From Breviolum minutum Mf 1.05b.01 (taxonomy: Eukaryota; Sar; Dinophyceae; Suessiales; Symbiodiniaceae), in contig DF240071.1 in NCBI GenBank assembly GCA_000507305.1, positions 124,001 to 188,000 on the forward strand: a DNA stretch of 64,000 nt. The letters are read 5' to 3'. Within the stretch, counting starts at the first letter, position 1. Every line of letters starts with the position of its first letter. The notes beneath the pieces are model-generated. The model was not told the origin of the DNA, made no database searches, and saw nothing but the letters and a program-made list of their open reading frames with translations. Of the stretch, positions 22,558-33,229 are shown piece by piece. The position numbers and the translations under genes were made by a program.

Positions 22558-23758
22558 GCTATGGAGCCATCGGATGGCTCCCTGGAGCTCTAAAAATCCA
22601 AAGACTTTGCCACTCACAACGTCCCAGATCCTTCCAAGGTTTTGACTTTTGCATGTTTTGCCACTGACACGCCAAAAAAGTCTTCTGCAAGCCGCGCTTT
22701 TTGGAACACATGGGCGAATTTTGGGCTGAGTGGTGAAGGGGTCAATTCAATGAGTTAAAGATCCCAGAGTTCCAGCAAATTGGAGTCTACAGAGATTAGG
22801 AAAAAGATGCATCCCGTAAGCCAGAAAATGGGTTTTTTTTAAGGAAATGTGCGCAGCTAGCGAACAGCGAACCATCATGAGATTCTCCAAGGTGGGTTCC
22901 CTATCCCTTATGAAAGCCATTTAAAAAACTGGGGTTGCTTACCTCGCAAGTCTGCTGGTGACAACACGTGACCCGAAATCAAAGGCTTGTTAAATGACCT
23001 CCACCTAGGGGATGAAAAGGTCACTTTGAATCACCTGGATAGTTGATTTATTGTTGTAGATGTTGTTTTATTACTATAAGCTTTCTAGTAGAGGGAATTT
23101 TTGATAGGCCTTTGAGGGATCTCTGCCATTTGTTTCTAAATATTTGATGCCATAAGTGATGAGGGACCAGATATGATGAACTGCGATGGATTGATTGGCC
23201 GATTGGAGCCACTCAAGCTCTCAAGTTGTGTGATCCTTTGATGAAGCCTCAAGTTACACTCCCTTAAGTTAACATGACGCCTCAAAAAGATGTCATCCTA
23301 AAAGAATTGCAGATGTCATTTTGCAACCATCAATTTTCAGCTGGTGAATTGTAGTTGCAGGGAGGGTGTGACATGTTTTCTTAGTTTACAAACCCACATG
23401 TTTGTACCCAATGATGAGGACATTAGGATTCAGTGAGCTTATTCATCCATTGTGTATCGTGGACCTCACACCCGTTTTGTTTTGATGATTTTAATTGGAC
23501 AATCCTCCCCAAACGATTCAAGTTGTTTGGGTTTTGGACATGAACCTCCCAAGAGTTTGAATAAATTTAGCAGTGTAATTTTTACTTGGCTCCTTGAAGA
23601 AAACAAAAGATGTTAACCATGCCTATGTTCCTAGTGTCCCAAAGACCTTGTCAGTAAGGCCTTAGGAAGGTTTCAGGAACACACCCGGGTGTGTCAATGT
23701 TGGGAATTGCCATAAATATAATTCATACATGGAAAAACTCATTTTACTTTAACTACAG
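22558..23758. other. No gene seen; one family-2 element at 23256-23370
   Basis: Sequence after the microsatellites has no protein-like frame. The element at 23256-23370 has ACACTCCCTTAAGTTAACATG at the left and TGCAGGGAGGGTGTG at the right, a diverged family-2 copy. Confidence 0.45.
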
Positions 23759-23975
23759 TCAAATTGGCCAAGTTGGACATCCAATCTTTTAAAAGATGCT
23801 TCAACAAATCCCAAGTATTTATATAACTTTGAGGATGCACCGGGATTGCTGGAAAATCTTTTGCAAAAAACCGAGGCGCGGCATCAACGCCATGGCAGTG
23901 AGGTCGGATTCTCGGGGACAAAAAAATTCACCGAAGATGAGTCCCGCATGTTTTTGTTGGTGACAAAAACCAATG
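23759..23975 (+). CDS. Exon of an unidentified gene
   Basis: Open for 72 codons after AACTACAG and ended by a strong donor (GTGAGCAC). It reads NPKYLYNFEDAPGLLENLL then QKTEARHQRHGSEVGFSG and DESRMFLLVTKTN. It lacks an ATG, so it is an internal exon. It is much less AT-rich than its flanks. No family is recognised, and the neighbouring exons were not located. Confidence 0.55.
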
Positions 23976-25146
23976 GTGAGCACTAAAGAAACTCACCAAG
24001 CAAGACCCTGAGATTATAACATTGATATATATGTAAAAAAATGCAATAAGTATAAGATCTCTAAACTAAACAATGTGCAGATTCAGCCATGCTACTTTTG
24101 AAGCATTGCCCATGTTTTTTGGTCCGAAAGTCAAATATGGTTGCTTCACATCATCGCTACTTGTGGAGATACACATAATATGTCATACCTCATCCATGGA
24201 AGAGGGCATAATGTGCAGGATGCTCCGAAGAAAAAAAACGGTGCCATCAAAATTACCAGCACCCTTTTGTTTTAATGTTTTTTTGGACTGCAAGCATCCA
24301 GATTTGAGAACTCATCAATTTCCCACTCCTCCCAAGTAAAGCAACGCAAAAAGAAAATCATGTTCACCCCAAATTTATGAAAAAGAAGTACCCTCGAGGC
24401 CCTCCAGGTACCTAACATCTCCTATCCTGGGGCAAAGTAAATCAGTGATGTAGGGGGTATGTTAGTTCTCAGCATGGTACCATTTCCATAGATTCATCCA
24501 AGAAAACTATGTCCATCACACCAGGCCCGACCTACGTTTGGTTGCTGCTGCACGTGAGGGATCCTTTTTTTGGGGGGGAGGTTGGTAGGCATCAGGGTAT
24601 GGTCATCAAACCGATTTGTTGGCCTATGGGCCTATAGTAATGAAAAACGTGGGTTGCAAAATGGACATGTTCCAGAATTGGACATGCTTGAAGCAGTGTT
24701 ACCTGAATGTGTTTTACCTTGAATTTGTTGATGATCTTTGACGATGTTTCTGATGAACCGGTATTTTTTTCGGCACTGGAGTAGGAGTCGATTACTAAAG
24801 GGTCGTTTTGGCTACCGAGTGTAAAGACGACGATACTTCACACGGTTCATTTTGTCATACTACTTCAATTCGCAACATCACCCTGACTCACCCCACAGTT
24901 GATGAGTTTTTTCTAAAGCCGAACCTTTGAAGAACCAAACCTTTCAGATTATTTTGGGGATGTTTCCCAAATAAACATGGTGACCCAAACATTTGTTTGA
25001 AGCATTTTGAAACTACAGAATATCGGCTCCAGATTTCAGTAGGCAGGGATGCCACTCCAATCTTTGGAATCTTTGAAGGGACAGATTGCAGTAAAAGCAC
25101 ATCTGTATATATAATTCCTTTCAAAGCTTCGGTGCTCTTGAATCCC
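23976..25146. other. No supported gene
   Basis: Probable intron or intergenic sequence. Open frames at 24073-24339 and 24888-25124 lack splice-consistent coding signal. Confidence 0.35.
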
Positions 25147-25262
25147 TAAGGCCCTAAGGATCCAGATATGTCCTGAGAAAGGGATTACCCCTATATTCCT
25201 ATTCTGGGAATGGGATTGAGACCATTAATCCTATTCTAGGGAAGGGGTCTGGATCCTTAGGG
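25147..25262. repeat. Family 7 inverted-repeat element
   Basis: CCCTAAGGATCCAGAT at the left pairs with GTCTGGATCCTTAGGG at the right; inside, CCTATTCTGGGAATGGGATT and CCTATTCTAGGGAAGGGG are related. I saw only one copy. Confidence 0.7.
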
Positions 25263-25421
25263 AATATCCACGATAATCTTGAATAATCCAAAAAAAATGA
25301 AATTGTTTTTTTCTGTACAGAAATATGGATGTTGTTTTTTTTGTTTTTTGTTGTGGACATGTTGGGGTTTTATGAACCAACCCATGTTTTTTTTTGTATT
25401 TTGTGCCTCCTACAACATGAG

Positions 25422-25999
25422 GTTGGGACCGTCGCGTGGAACTCTTCGATGGCAAGACCGCTGGGCCAAAAAATTCGTGGGTTGGGACATTGACATCGAT
25501 CCACCGTCGTCCAGTAGGTAAACTCATATGGCAGGAAATGGGTGTTTCCTTAAATGGGGGTACCCCCATTTCACACCCCAAGTGCTGATCATTTTTAGTA
25601 GGAAAACCCGTGGGTTTGTTGGGGAAACCCACCATTTTAGGAAACCCCCAAATAATTCTGGGTGGTGGTTTCAAATATTTTTTAAATTTCACCTTTATTT
25701 GGGGATGATTCCCATTTTGACTTGTATTTGTTCAAAGGGGTTGAAACCACCAACTAGTAGTATACTCCTTAGGTACAGGTAGAGTAACCGAGCCATGGAA
25801 AATCGCCATCTATTTCCTGGTTTAAAAAAAACAGCAAAAAGGTGGATGTTCCATGATTTTCCACCGGAGTGTATGATCCTTTGATGATCTTATAGGTGTG
25901 CTATATAGCCCCCCAAGAGTCGAGAAAACAGTCTCCCCTTGTTGACGAGGATGCTTTTTTCAAGATTCAACAAAAGATGCTACAATTGAGGAGGAAAGT
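25422..25999 (+). CDS. Two candidate exons of an unidentified gene
   Basis: The first exon (25422-25517) follows CATGAG and ends before GTAAACTC; it reads WQDRWAKKFVGWDIDIDPP. The second (about 25917-25998) reads QSPLVDEDAFFKIQQKMLQL followed by RRK. Between them sit a family-8 element and an introner-like element, as expected of an intron. The phase at the join is not settled because an alternative frame of the second exon is also open. No family is recognised. Confidence 0.4.
25540..25650. repeat. Family 8 inverted-repeat element
   Basis: It begins GGGTGTTTCCTTAAATGGGG and ends near ATTTTAGGAAACCCCC, with AGTAGGAAAACCCGTGGG inside. A related copy lies at 27503-27617. Confidence 0.6.
25661..25757. 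repeat. Introner-like element, family 1
   Basis: GGTGGTGGTTTCAAATATT at the left, GGTTGAAACCACCAACTAG at the right, and TTTGGGGATGATTCCC inside. It lies in the proposed intron between the exons at 25.5 and 25.9 kb. Confidence 0.85.
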
Positions 26000-26899
26000 T
26001 GGCTTTGGTTCACGACAAATAGTAGAACATATTGGTATACGCTGCCGAAAAACCCTGGTTTACAGTGGGACAATCAGTTTATCACAATGTAAATGAAGGA
26101 CCTTTATATATCAACCAACCTCCACGGTAATCCACCGTTACAGTTTCTGACTGGGCCTGGGTGGGGGTGCCCAAGCGAAAATCCATTGGTTGTCTATGAT
26201 TCCCTAAGGTTCCCTAAAGTTCCCACATCCAAAGTCTAGGGATTCACACATTTCACCCCATTTTCCCCCTGTCCTAGGGGAGGGTCTCCCGGGCCCTCCT
26301 ATCCAACCCAAGCTGAATCAAGAACCACCTGCACCTTGGTATGAGGACTGGCAAATCATTGAATCGTTTGGTGTGTCATGATGATTCGGCCTGGGAGTCC
26401 TAGTTTTACATAACTGAGAAGGGAACGATAAAGGGGAGGCTCCCTGTATCCAAAAACCCCTTCATGGAACGACTTGGAGCTACCAAAATGCTTCCAAGCG
26501 CATTTTAGCCTTAGTTTCAGTTTCAGACAGCTTGAAGGGTAGATGATGGTAGATGTTTTCGTTTCAACTTCGGAAAGTGATGTCATCTTGGTGGAAAGTG
26601 TGGGTTTCGCAAGGCCAAGATGTAAGAACTAATTGTTGAAAGCCCACGTGATGCCAGTCATGTAATCATCATCCATTTGACTGGATCGGATCTACAGACT
26701 TGTAACTTTGTAACCAGGTTTTTCTCCCGAATTTAGGCTCGGGAATCTCCCAGCTAAACCTTCATTTGCCACTGGCATCCTGGGAATGGGGGACAACCTA
26801 AGTACCATGGGAACCCACAACCCTCTTTTTTAGGGATTATAACCCATATTTCTAGGGATTAAAACCTTCCTTTTTCATGGTTTTGGTGTCCAAGGGTTT

Positions 26900-27060
26900 A
26901 ATATGTATGTCATGTCGAGCTGCTGCCATGATCATTTGTTGTTGGATGATGTTGGATGCAATTTTGGAGCGGAGGAATGACTGCGCGGATTTACTGATGC
27001 CCAAGAATCCTCCAAAGCACTGGCTGGTTCCGGGATCCCCACCCACTAACAGCGACCTTT
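26900..27060 (+). CDS. Candidate exon, unidentified
   Basis: One plus frame reads MMLDAILERRNDCADLLM then PKNPPKHWLVPGSPPTNS. Its boundaries are uncertain. It sits between the exons above and the WD40-like exon, on the same strand. Confidence 0.35.
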
Positions 27061-27271
27061 TTCATGATTATTCCATTTGTAGTAGGGAATCCCAAACTAA
27101 CCTTCGTTTCTGACTGTTACTGGGTACTTGCAGGATCATCCCACTTAGGAAGTAGTTAGGATCGCCCCCCATTTATAAGCCATTTATATAGGCCATTTGG
27201 AAGGGGAATGATCCTCAGGATGATCCTCCAAGACGGGGGCCCCGACCAAAGTTATGACGATGTTTTTTCAG

Positions 27272-27363
27272 GTCTTGTCCGTCACCTTCGAAGCCACCAC
27301 GGGCCGTTTCGCCAGCGCCGGCGCGGACGGCCGTTTGGGGCTGAGGAAATTGGGAAACGGAAG
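27272..27363 (+). CDS. Exon resembling a WD40 repeat
   Basis: After TTTTTTCAG the frame reads VLSVTFEATTGRFASAGADG then RLGLRKL, close to the WD40 pattern of a V-x-S-V-x-F strand, G-R-x-A-S-x-G-x-D-G and a hydrophobic strand. The Trp and the closing WD dipeptide are replaced. It ends before a GC donor (GCAGCACC). It could belong to the same gene as the exons at 25.4-27.06 and 27.64-28.1 kb, but phases were not linked. Confidence 0.45.
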
Positions 27364-27502
27364 GCAGCACCCAAGCACTTAGTTTTATATTTAGCCATAG
27401 GCATTATTTAGCCATTGGTTGTGAAAACAAAAACCCAAAGGTTGTTTCACTTTTAAGTTTTTTTTTCAGATTGTGGTACCGTATTTCATTTGACTATATA
27501 TT

Positions 27503-27617
27503 ATATATGGGTGTTTCCACAAATAGTGGTACCCCAAAATGGATTCTTTGTAGTGGAAAACCCCTATTTAAATGGATGATTTGGGGGGAAAACCCACTGT
27601 GTTCGGAAACATCCATA
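27503..27617. repeat. Family 8 inverted-repeat element, second copy
   Basis: TATGGGTGTTTCCACAAATA at the left is mirrored by TTCGGAAACATCCATA at the right, with AGTGGAAAACCCC inside. It lies just upstream of an exon. Confidence 0.65.
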
Positions 27618-27643
27618 TAGTGCTGATTTTTTTCATGATTCAG

Positions 27644-27723
27644 GAATCCTTTGGTGAGAGTTCCCCACAGTTCGCCTTGCTGAGGCATTGCCTTGTGGAA
27701 TCTTTTCAGCGACACTTACCTGG
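27644..27723 (+). CDS. Candidate exon, unidentified
   Basis: It follows ATGATTCAG and reads ESFGESSPQFALLRHCLVES then FQRHLPG before a GT. It is typical splice-flanked coding sequence in an otherwise AT-rich stretch. No domain is recognised. Confidence 0.4.
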
Positions 27724-28061
27724 GGTGTGGAAGCCTTGCATGTGACAGGTCTTGTTGTGGAAGGGGGAGGATAACAGAAACCCAATGTGGGAAGAGGTAT
27801 GAAAATATACCATATACCCCCTGTTTTGGTGGGATCAAAGCAATTTCTTTTATGAAATTTATATGTTGAAAGGTACCTTTGAAATTTTGAGTGATTTTGC
27901 TTTCATAGTACATGCATCGTTTGGATTGAGAATAAAGTATATCATGATGTTTTGATAATTTTTGGGTGTTGTAAAAAACATTTCCCTAGCACAAAAATAG
28001 TGGGTCTTCCAATTTTTCCTGTCACCTAAACACCAAGAAAAACCATGAAAAACCCATGGAG

Positions 28062-28126
28062 GGTTGAGGAGTTTCGCTCCTATCTTGAGGCCTGTTGGCG
28101 TGACCTGGATCCGATTCAGTTTGAGG
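28062..28126 (+). CDS. Candidate exon, unidentified
   Basis: It reads VEEFRSYLEACWRDLDPIQF followed by EG and ends before GTGGGTTTTG. An acceptor at 28069 is an alternative start. Confidence 0.4.
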
Positions 28127-28331
28127 GTGGGTTTTGGGAGGAGAAAATGGTGGGGTACTTGGATGATCCATGGGAATTACTACAATATGGAAAAATATGT
28201 TTCATTCAATTTCCATCAATTTTAGATTGGTTAGATGATGTTAGATGTGTTTGTAGTTACTATAGTTGGGGCTTGAAACATAATCCAAGCATAGTTCCAA
28301 CCATCATCTTATATAATTGTGCCATCGATAG

Positions 28332-28514
28332 ATGAACATGGAGAATCTTGAAAACCAACCAAAGAGTCAACTCGAGCGTGAAATTTCCTTAGCCTCCGAG
28401 GCTCTCAAAGATGGCGATGATGGATACTTGACGGGAACATCCGAGAGAAAAGATGCGGCAGCGTTTGCGGTTTCCACGGTGGAGTTGGCTGATGGATTCC
28501 ACGGAAAGTTCTGA
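28332..28514 (+). CDS. Candidate coding stretch, unidentified
   Basis: An open frame of 60 codons reads LEREISLASEALKDGDDGYL then TGTSERKDAAAFAVS. It is acidic and Ala-rich with a helical pattern. It may be part of an exon or a chance frame. Confidence 0.3.
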   Translation: MNMENLENQPKSQLEREISLASEALKDGDDGYLTGTSERKDAAAFAVSTVELADGFHGKF

Positions 28515-30616
28515 AACCAACGGCTAGTTGTGACAAAATCACTGCACCCATACTTGGAGGATCATCCGAAATAGTAAGTGGTGATCGGACCACCCAAATT
28601 TATAACCCATGATTTCGGCCATTTGGAAGGGGAAGTAACAACCCTATCCGTAGGGGACTTACGATCACCAAGGCTTTTTTTTGCCAGCCACTTACTTCAT
28701 CCTGGCATGATCCTCCAAGTAGTGGGTCAATGGTTGCTTTAGTTCGGTGAATCAACTCCCAAAATTGATGAAGTGAAACTGGTTCTGAGGACTGGAGACT
28801 TGAGAAATGAGGTTTGCATCCTGATATACGGTTTACTCCCCAGGAAAGTAACATGACGCTGGAAAATCACCATTTTGACTAGGGGATACTGATACATCTT
28901 CAAATGTTTTATTTTCCATTGTCATACTAGTCTTCGGGGGTGTATTTGTTCAATGTTTTCTGGTTATCAGGAATATCCTTTGTTACCAAAGGCAGCATGA
29001 TACTCTTTTTGTGCTTGTGTTTTGCTGGACTCACATGTGACCTGGTCAAGGTCAATTACATTGGTCGTATTTCCTTGAAATGATTCTGAGTCCTTTTTCT
29101 GGTTGGAAAAATTTCCTGTATGTCACTGTATAATAATTGAACATAATGGTGGGTTGCTTGATGAAACAGTTTTCCACTCCCTCTAGGTGCATCCTCCAGC
29201 TGAATTTGACAAGCAGGATTTTTCTGGGCAAACTGCTGGTTGGTCACCCCAAATGGTGGTTTATATAGTCAGTAAAAGAATTCCTCCAAAAAATACCCTT
29301 AATTCAGGTTAAGGAATTATAGTTAGTAATTTGCCCAGATTTTTGGCTCAAGGATCATATTTTGTTTTTTTTCCATCCAACAACTGCCCCAGATCTCAGG
29401 GAAAAAACCCAGGAAAAACCATATAGCCCACACTGGAAAATAGCAGCGCCGCTAATTGAAGCTTGAAGGCTTCAACGCTCCAGGTTTCGAAGCATTTCCC
29501 TGCAATGGAAACAACTGCACAAAAAGACAACAACCCAAAATCTCACAGCATTTTAGATGAATCACAGCAGCGAAGGCATCATCAAATACCGCCCACAAGC
29601 GCCTTGGCAAAAAAGACAACGCACCCAGCATTTCACGCAAAACTTGGGCATCGTCTCGTCATTTGACTGAACGACGGAGCTGCAGTTCTGCAAGGAATCG
29701 CCGTTAAACGTGCCAGGCTGCGGGGCTGTGGGTCCACGGTGGTTGATTTTCATATGTTCAGGCCAATCGGAAAGGCCTTGCAAGTTGAAGTCTCACCAAA
29801 GCTCCTTATTTTTGTTTGAAAAAATAACTTAAAGCATCTTGAAATGCAAGTGCAAGTTTTTTCAACCACTCAGCCAGACTTGCCAATCGGTGGATGGATG
29901 GATGGTCTTGGCGAGGGGCTTTTTTTTTCCGAAATTCCGACGGCTTCAACTGGTAACCATGTTTACTTAGTGGGGTTTTGGATCTTTCCGACATGTTCTT
30001 TTTTCACATGCTTCATATCAGTGGAAGCGGAAGTCTCAGCCACAGAAATCATTTTGGCATTTTCAAATGGGTTGAAACAACCAACTAGATGATGGCTAGA
30101 AGGAGATTCCGGGGGCTTAAACAGATACGAAGATTACTTAAATTCTTCATTGCCTTAGATCCTGGAATGAAACATGGATGCCCAACATATCTTCTGAATT
30201 GTGGTTCAGGAGAAGATACCTTTGCAAGAGCATAAGTATAGTGTCCATACTGCGCTATCTCCCACTTAAAACAAGGACCCCAATGCTGGCCATTTGCATG
30301 AAAAAACATCATGCAATCATTCAAGTTCAATTGCTTGGCTCTGACAAAAGGTGTTCTATTTGGAGTGCGTTTTAGATGTCAACCAGAATTACATTGGGAC
30401 ACATACCATCTACATACCTTTTTCAAATTTGTTTACTGTACATGTCAGGATGCTAGATATTTTAGGGATGTCTGAAAATTAGGAACCTTTCCAAGTTTAC
30501 AAGATTTCATTATATTTCATATCTGAACATGTTGATTTTCTCCACACAAAACTTCCATGTTGTGTAAGGATTCCTATAGGTTTTTTGAGACAGCCCAGGC
30601 GTCCATTTCTCCATAA
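28515..30616. other. No supported plus gene; diverged repeats and weak minus frames
   Basis: 28840-28945 looks like a worn family-2 element (TACTCCCCAGGAAAGTAACATG at left, CTTCGGGGGTGTA at right). 30054-30087 is the right half of a family-1 element (CAAATGGGTTGAAAC then AACCAACTAG). Minus frames at 29452-29783 are cysteine-rich and slightly protein-like but unassigned. Confidence 0.35.
29339..29352 (+). other. Short match to the dinoflagellate spliced leader 3' half
   Basis: TTTTGGCTCAAG equals the last 12 bases of the conserved 22-nt leader as I recall it, and a GCC lies a few bases upstream. Relic leaders are known from genes copied back from spliced mRNA. No clear coding sequence follows, so chance is possible. 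Confidence 0.2.
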
Positions 30617-30778
30617 ATGGACGCTGAGATTGCGGCAGAGATTGCACCTGGTGCACGTTTTGGACCTCATGACGACCAGTTTCTTGATGGGAAAATTGCA
30701 AAGTGGTGGATGCCGTTTGAATGGGAAAAAACATGTTGCTACGAAAAACACGTGGGATATTTTGGCATCCTACACTAG
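30617..30778 (+). CDS. Small frame of 53 codons, possibly a first exon
   Basis: ATG in the context AAATGG opens a strongly protein-like frame: MDAEIAAEIAPGARFGPHDD then QFLDGKIAKWWMPFEWEK. It ends at a TAG, or may be spliced earlier. Just before the ATG, GCGTCCATT and AATGGACGC form an inverted repeat around the start. Product unknown. A minus-strand frame overlaps (30510-30785) but is less convincing. Confidence 0.4.
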   Translation: MDAEIAAEIAPGARFGPHDDQFLDGKIAKWWMPFEWEKTCCYEKHVGYFGILH

Positions 30779-30787
30779 TACTCAACC

Positions 30788-30898
30788 AATGGTTAATTGC
30801 TGGTTTGGATTCCTAGGGTCCCCTTTTGAAAGGGATTGTTACTTAGGGGTACTGCTAGAATCCCAAACCACCGGGCCCCAAACCACCAATTGACCATT
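30788..30898. repeat. Family 9 inverted-repeat element
   Basis: AATGGTTAATTGCTGGTTTGG at the left pairs with CCAAACCACCAATTGACCATT at the right. Only one copy was seen in this window. Confidence 0.7.
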
Positions 30899-31375
30899 AG
30901 CTGAAGTACTCCCAATATAATCCTGGATTAGGAGCAGGATTGATACATTTTTGCCCCATCGACCGTTGACCTCAACGCCAAAGGTATGAAATTGGAAAGC
31001 AACTGGGACACGGAGCTGCTTCACAAGTCTTTGCTTGTAGGTGCCACCAGCTCCACAGAGAGACGTGAAACAACGGGACTGTGTTGTTTTTTTTTTTTGT
31101 GTGTGCCGTTGGTGACAGGTGTTTTTTTTTTGGGTGTGTTTTTTTCCTAAATACTGTATGTGATTGTTGGTGGTTGTTTTTTATGATTGATTTTTGTTTG
31201 CTGGTTTGAAGGGGATGTCAACCGCAGTTTGAAGGTTGATGGCGAGATGTTGAGCTTAGATATTTCCAACTTGCCTTTTATGTCATCAACATGTGTGATT
31301 ATGGTACCAATGTGTTTTGTTAGTTGATTGCTTGTCTCTGATGCGTTGGACACCTTTTGATTTTATATTTCACAC

Positions 31376-31520
31376 CTGGAACCCAAAAATGACCTCTATT
31401 TTTCAAGGTCAACCGGTCAACCCTAAAAAAACAAGGCCTAAACTCCAATCAAAACAAGGGTCATTTGGGTTCCAGGGGCTTAAACTCCAATCAAAACAAG
31501 GGTCATTTGGGTTCCAGGTC
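31376..31520. repeat. Family 4 inverted-repeat element with an internal tandem duplication
   Basis: Ends are CCTGGAACCCAAAAATGACC and GTCATTTGGGTTCCAGG. The right arm, containing AACTCCAATCAAAACAAGGG and GTCATTTGGGTTCCAGG, occurs twice in tandem about 42 bp apart. Confidence 0.8.
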
Positions 31521-31714
31521 TATATATTTATAAATATCTACCTGGTCCATCCAACGTTGTTCCTTTTCTTGGTTTTTTCTCTTTACCATCAATTTTCGTT
31601 CCGACCAAGAATAATTGGTCATTTGGAATTGCTTGAAATTTGATGAAATTAAAACAGGAAAAACTGATCATCAAACACATCCCATCCAAGTTCCCAGTAC
31701 CTTTTTTCTTCTTC

Positions 31715-33229
31715 TTACTTCGTCACTGACCATGCCTTTCTTACTTGCACCAAGTACTTGTAGATCGTCGTTCTGGCAACACTGCTGGGATGCGATGTTC
31801 GTGCAATACGGGAAACAACACCAATAAAGTCTTCAAGGATAGGCGTCGCGAAGGCCCCAGGGTTTAGTGCCCACTTCTTTTTATCCTTGAGAGATGTTGT
31901 CAACTCATCATGCCAGTGTGCAGCATAATGAAGCTTGGGAACGATTTTGAATAGAGTCCAGCCTCTCTGGTGCCAATGGTGTTGCAGCCCCACATACGCC
32001 CACAAGAACGTCCCCAAATGGATTTTTCCTTGTCTTTGTTTTTCCTCGTTCCAAAACAGTCTATCGCCTGTGTACGCTAAACGTTGGAACTCATCAAGGC
32101 CCACAAGGCCATTCAATGCATACTCTAAAGCCAACTCGCTGGCCAAGGGTGTTGTTGAAAGAAAGTCGATAAGCCATTGGATCAGTAGAGTGCAGTCGGA
32201 TGCTTTGCATGTCATTTCTGGATAGGACCTGTTTTGCTTCCAGCCCAAGTTTTCCAATGTAAACTCCTTCATGTCCCGCACATGCTTCCCCTTGCAATCC
32301 AGCCAGCTTTGAAAATGCGTATACGCTTCGTCTAATCGATGTTCTTTGCTGTTTAAACCTCCACCACCAGAAGGTAGAAAAACATCCAATGGCCCAGCCA
32401 ACATGCAAATGATGGAAGCCACAAAGTTTCTGGCACAACCATGTGGTAACATGTGCATCAAATCCCATCGTATGAAGGAAGGGTGGCTTGCCCCTGGCAT
32501 CAATGCAAGGGGGATAGCAACATCCCTACTCCAAGGCAAAGATTGAAAAACTGTTTTCCTCCACATTGCGCCAAGGCCCATCTCTTCGAATGGCACGCTG
32601 TAGGTATTTGCATGACAATGAGGGCAAATATCTGTTTTGAGATGACCACGTGTTGATCGATATGCCTTTGTTTGAAATGGATGGTCCCCTGCTAATCCAA
32701 GAAAAGCCAAGTAGAATGTGTGGCCACGTGTTTCGATGCCCCGGGTATAGGCTATCAACGCAGACCTCCCACACTCCTCCATAAGCTTGTCTAGCACAAC
32801 GTTTCCTGCTACTGAACCCTTGTTGAACTTTGAATACATCTTGTGGGGGCAGGATGTTATCAACAGCATTCTTTCCAGAGATGCTTTTCCAACCCGTAGT
32901 AACGATCCAAACGATATTTGCATCACAGGTTTCCGTCTATGGCCAACACCTTCATCACCATGAAGCATACATGGTATTACATGATGTAGATGGCCGGCAT
33001 GATCAGAAAATACCTGATTGGTGGGATCGATGATCCGCCACTTCTCCCAAAATTCCATCAAGTCATGGGTCCAAGTGTTCTCCTGTGAAAGTGGGCTATT
33101 CAACAATTTCTGAGCATATCGTTCAGAGCTCAGTAAAAATTTTGCCATATCAAAGATTTTCAGCATGGGGTGATGGATTTCACGTTTTCTCTTTCTTCTC
33201 CTTGTAATTCGCCGCATCGTTGGATGGAC
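31715..33229 (-). other. Transposase-like terminal exon (504 codons)
   Basis: It follows CATTTAAG and is in phase with the exon before it. Numbered from a frame start at 33262: basic stretch 17-28 (RRITRRRKRKRE), HGDEG 101-105, zinc-type CPHC 213-216, D-x-x-H in RWDLMHML 265-272 followed by G275 and a hydrophobic helix, KLHYAAHW 443-450, and E477 in ILEDFIG. The D-x-x-H-x-x-x-x-G helix and K-x-H-Y-x-x-H block are shared by several eukaryotic transposase groups (CACTA and Plavaka-like). D103, D267 and E477 are my proposed catalytic triad, not shown. Confidence 0.6.

Noticed and set aside
30839..31060. Competing plus (DLNAKGMKLESNWDTELL) and minus (VAFQFHTFGVEVNGRWGK) readings
   Set aside because: Both look like protein and neither could be tied to splice sites with phase, so no exon is called.
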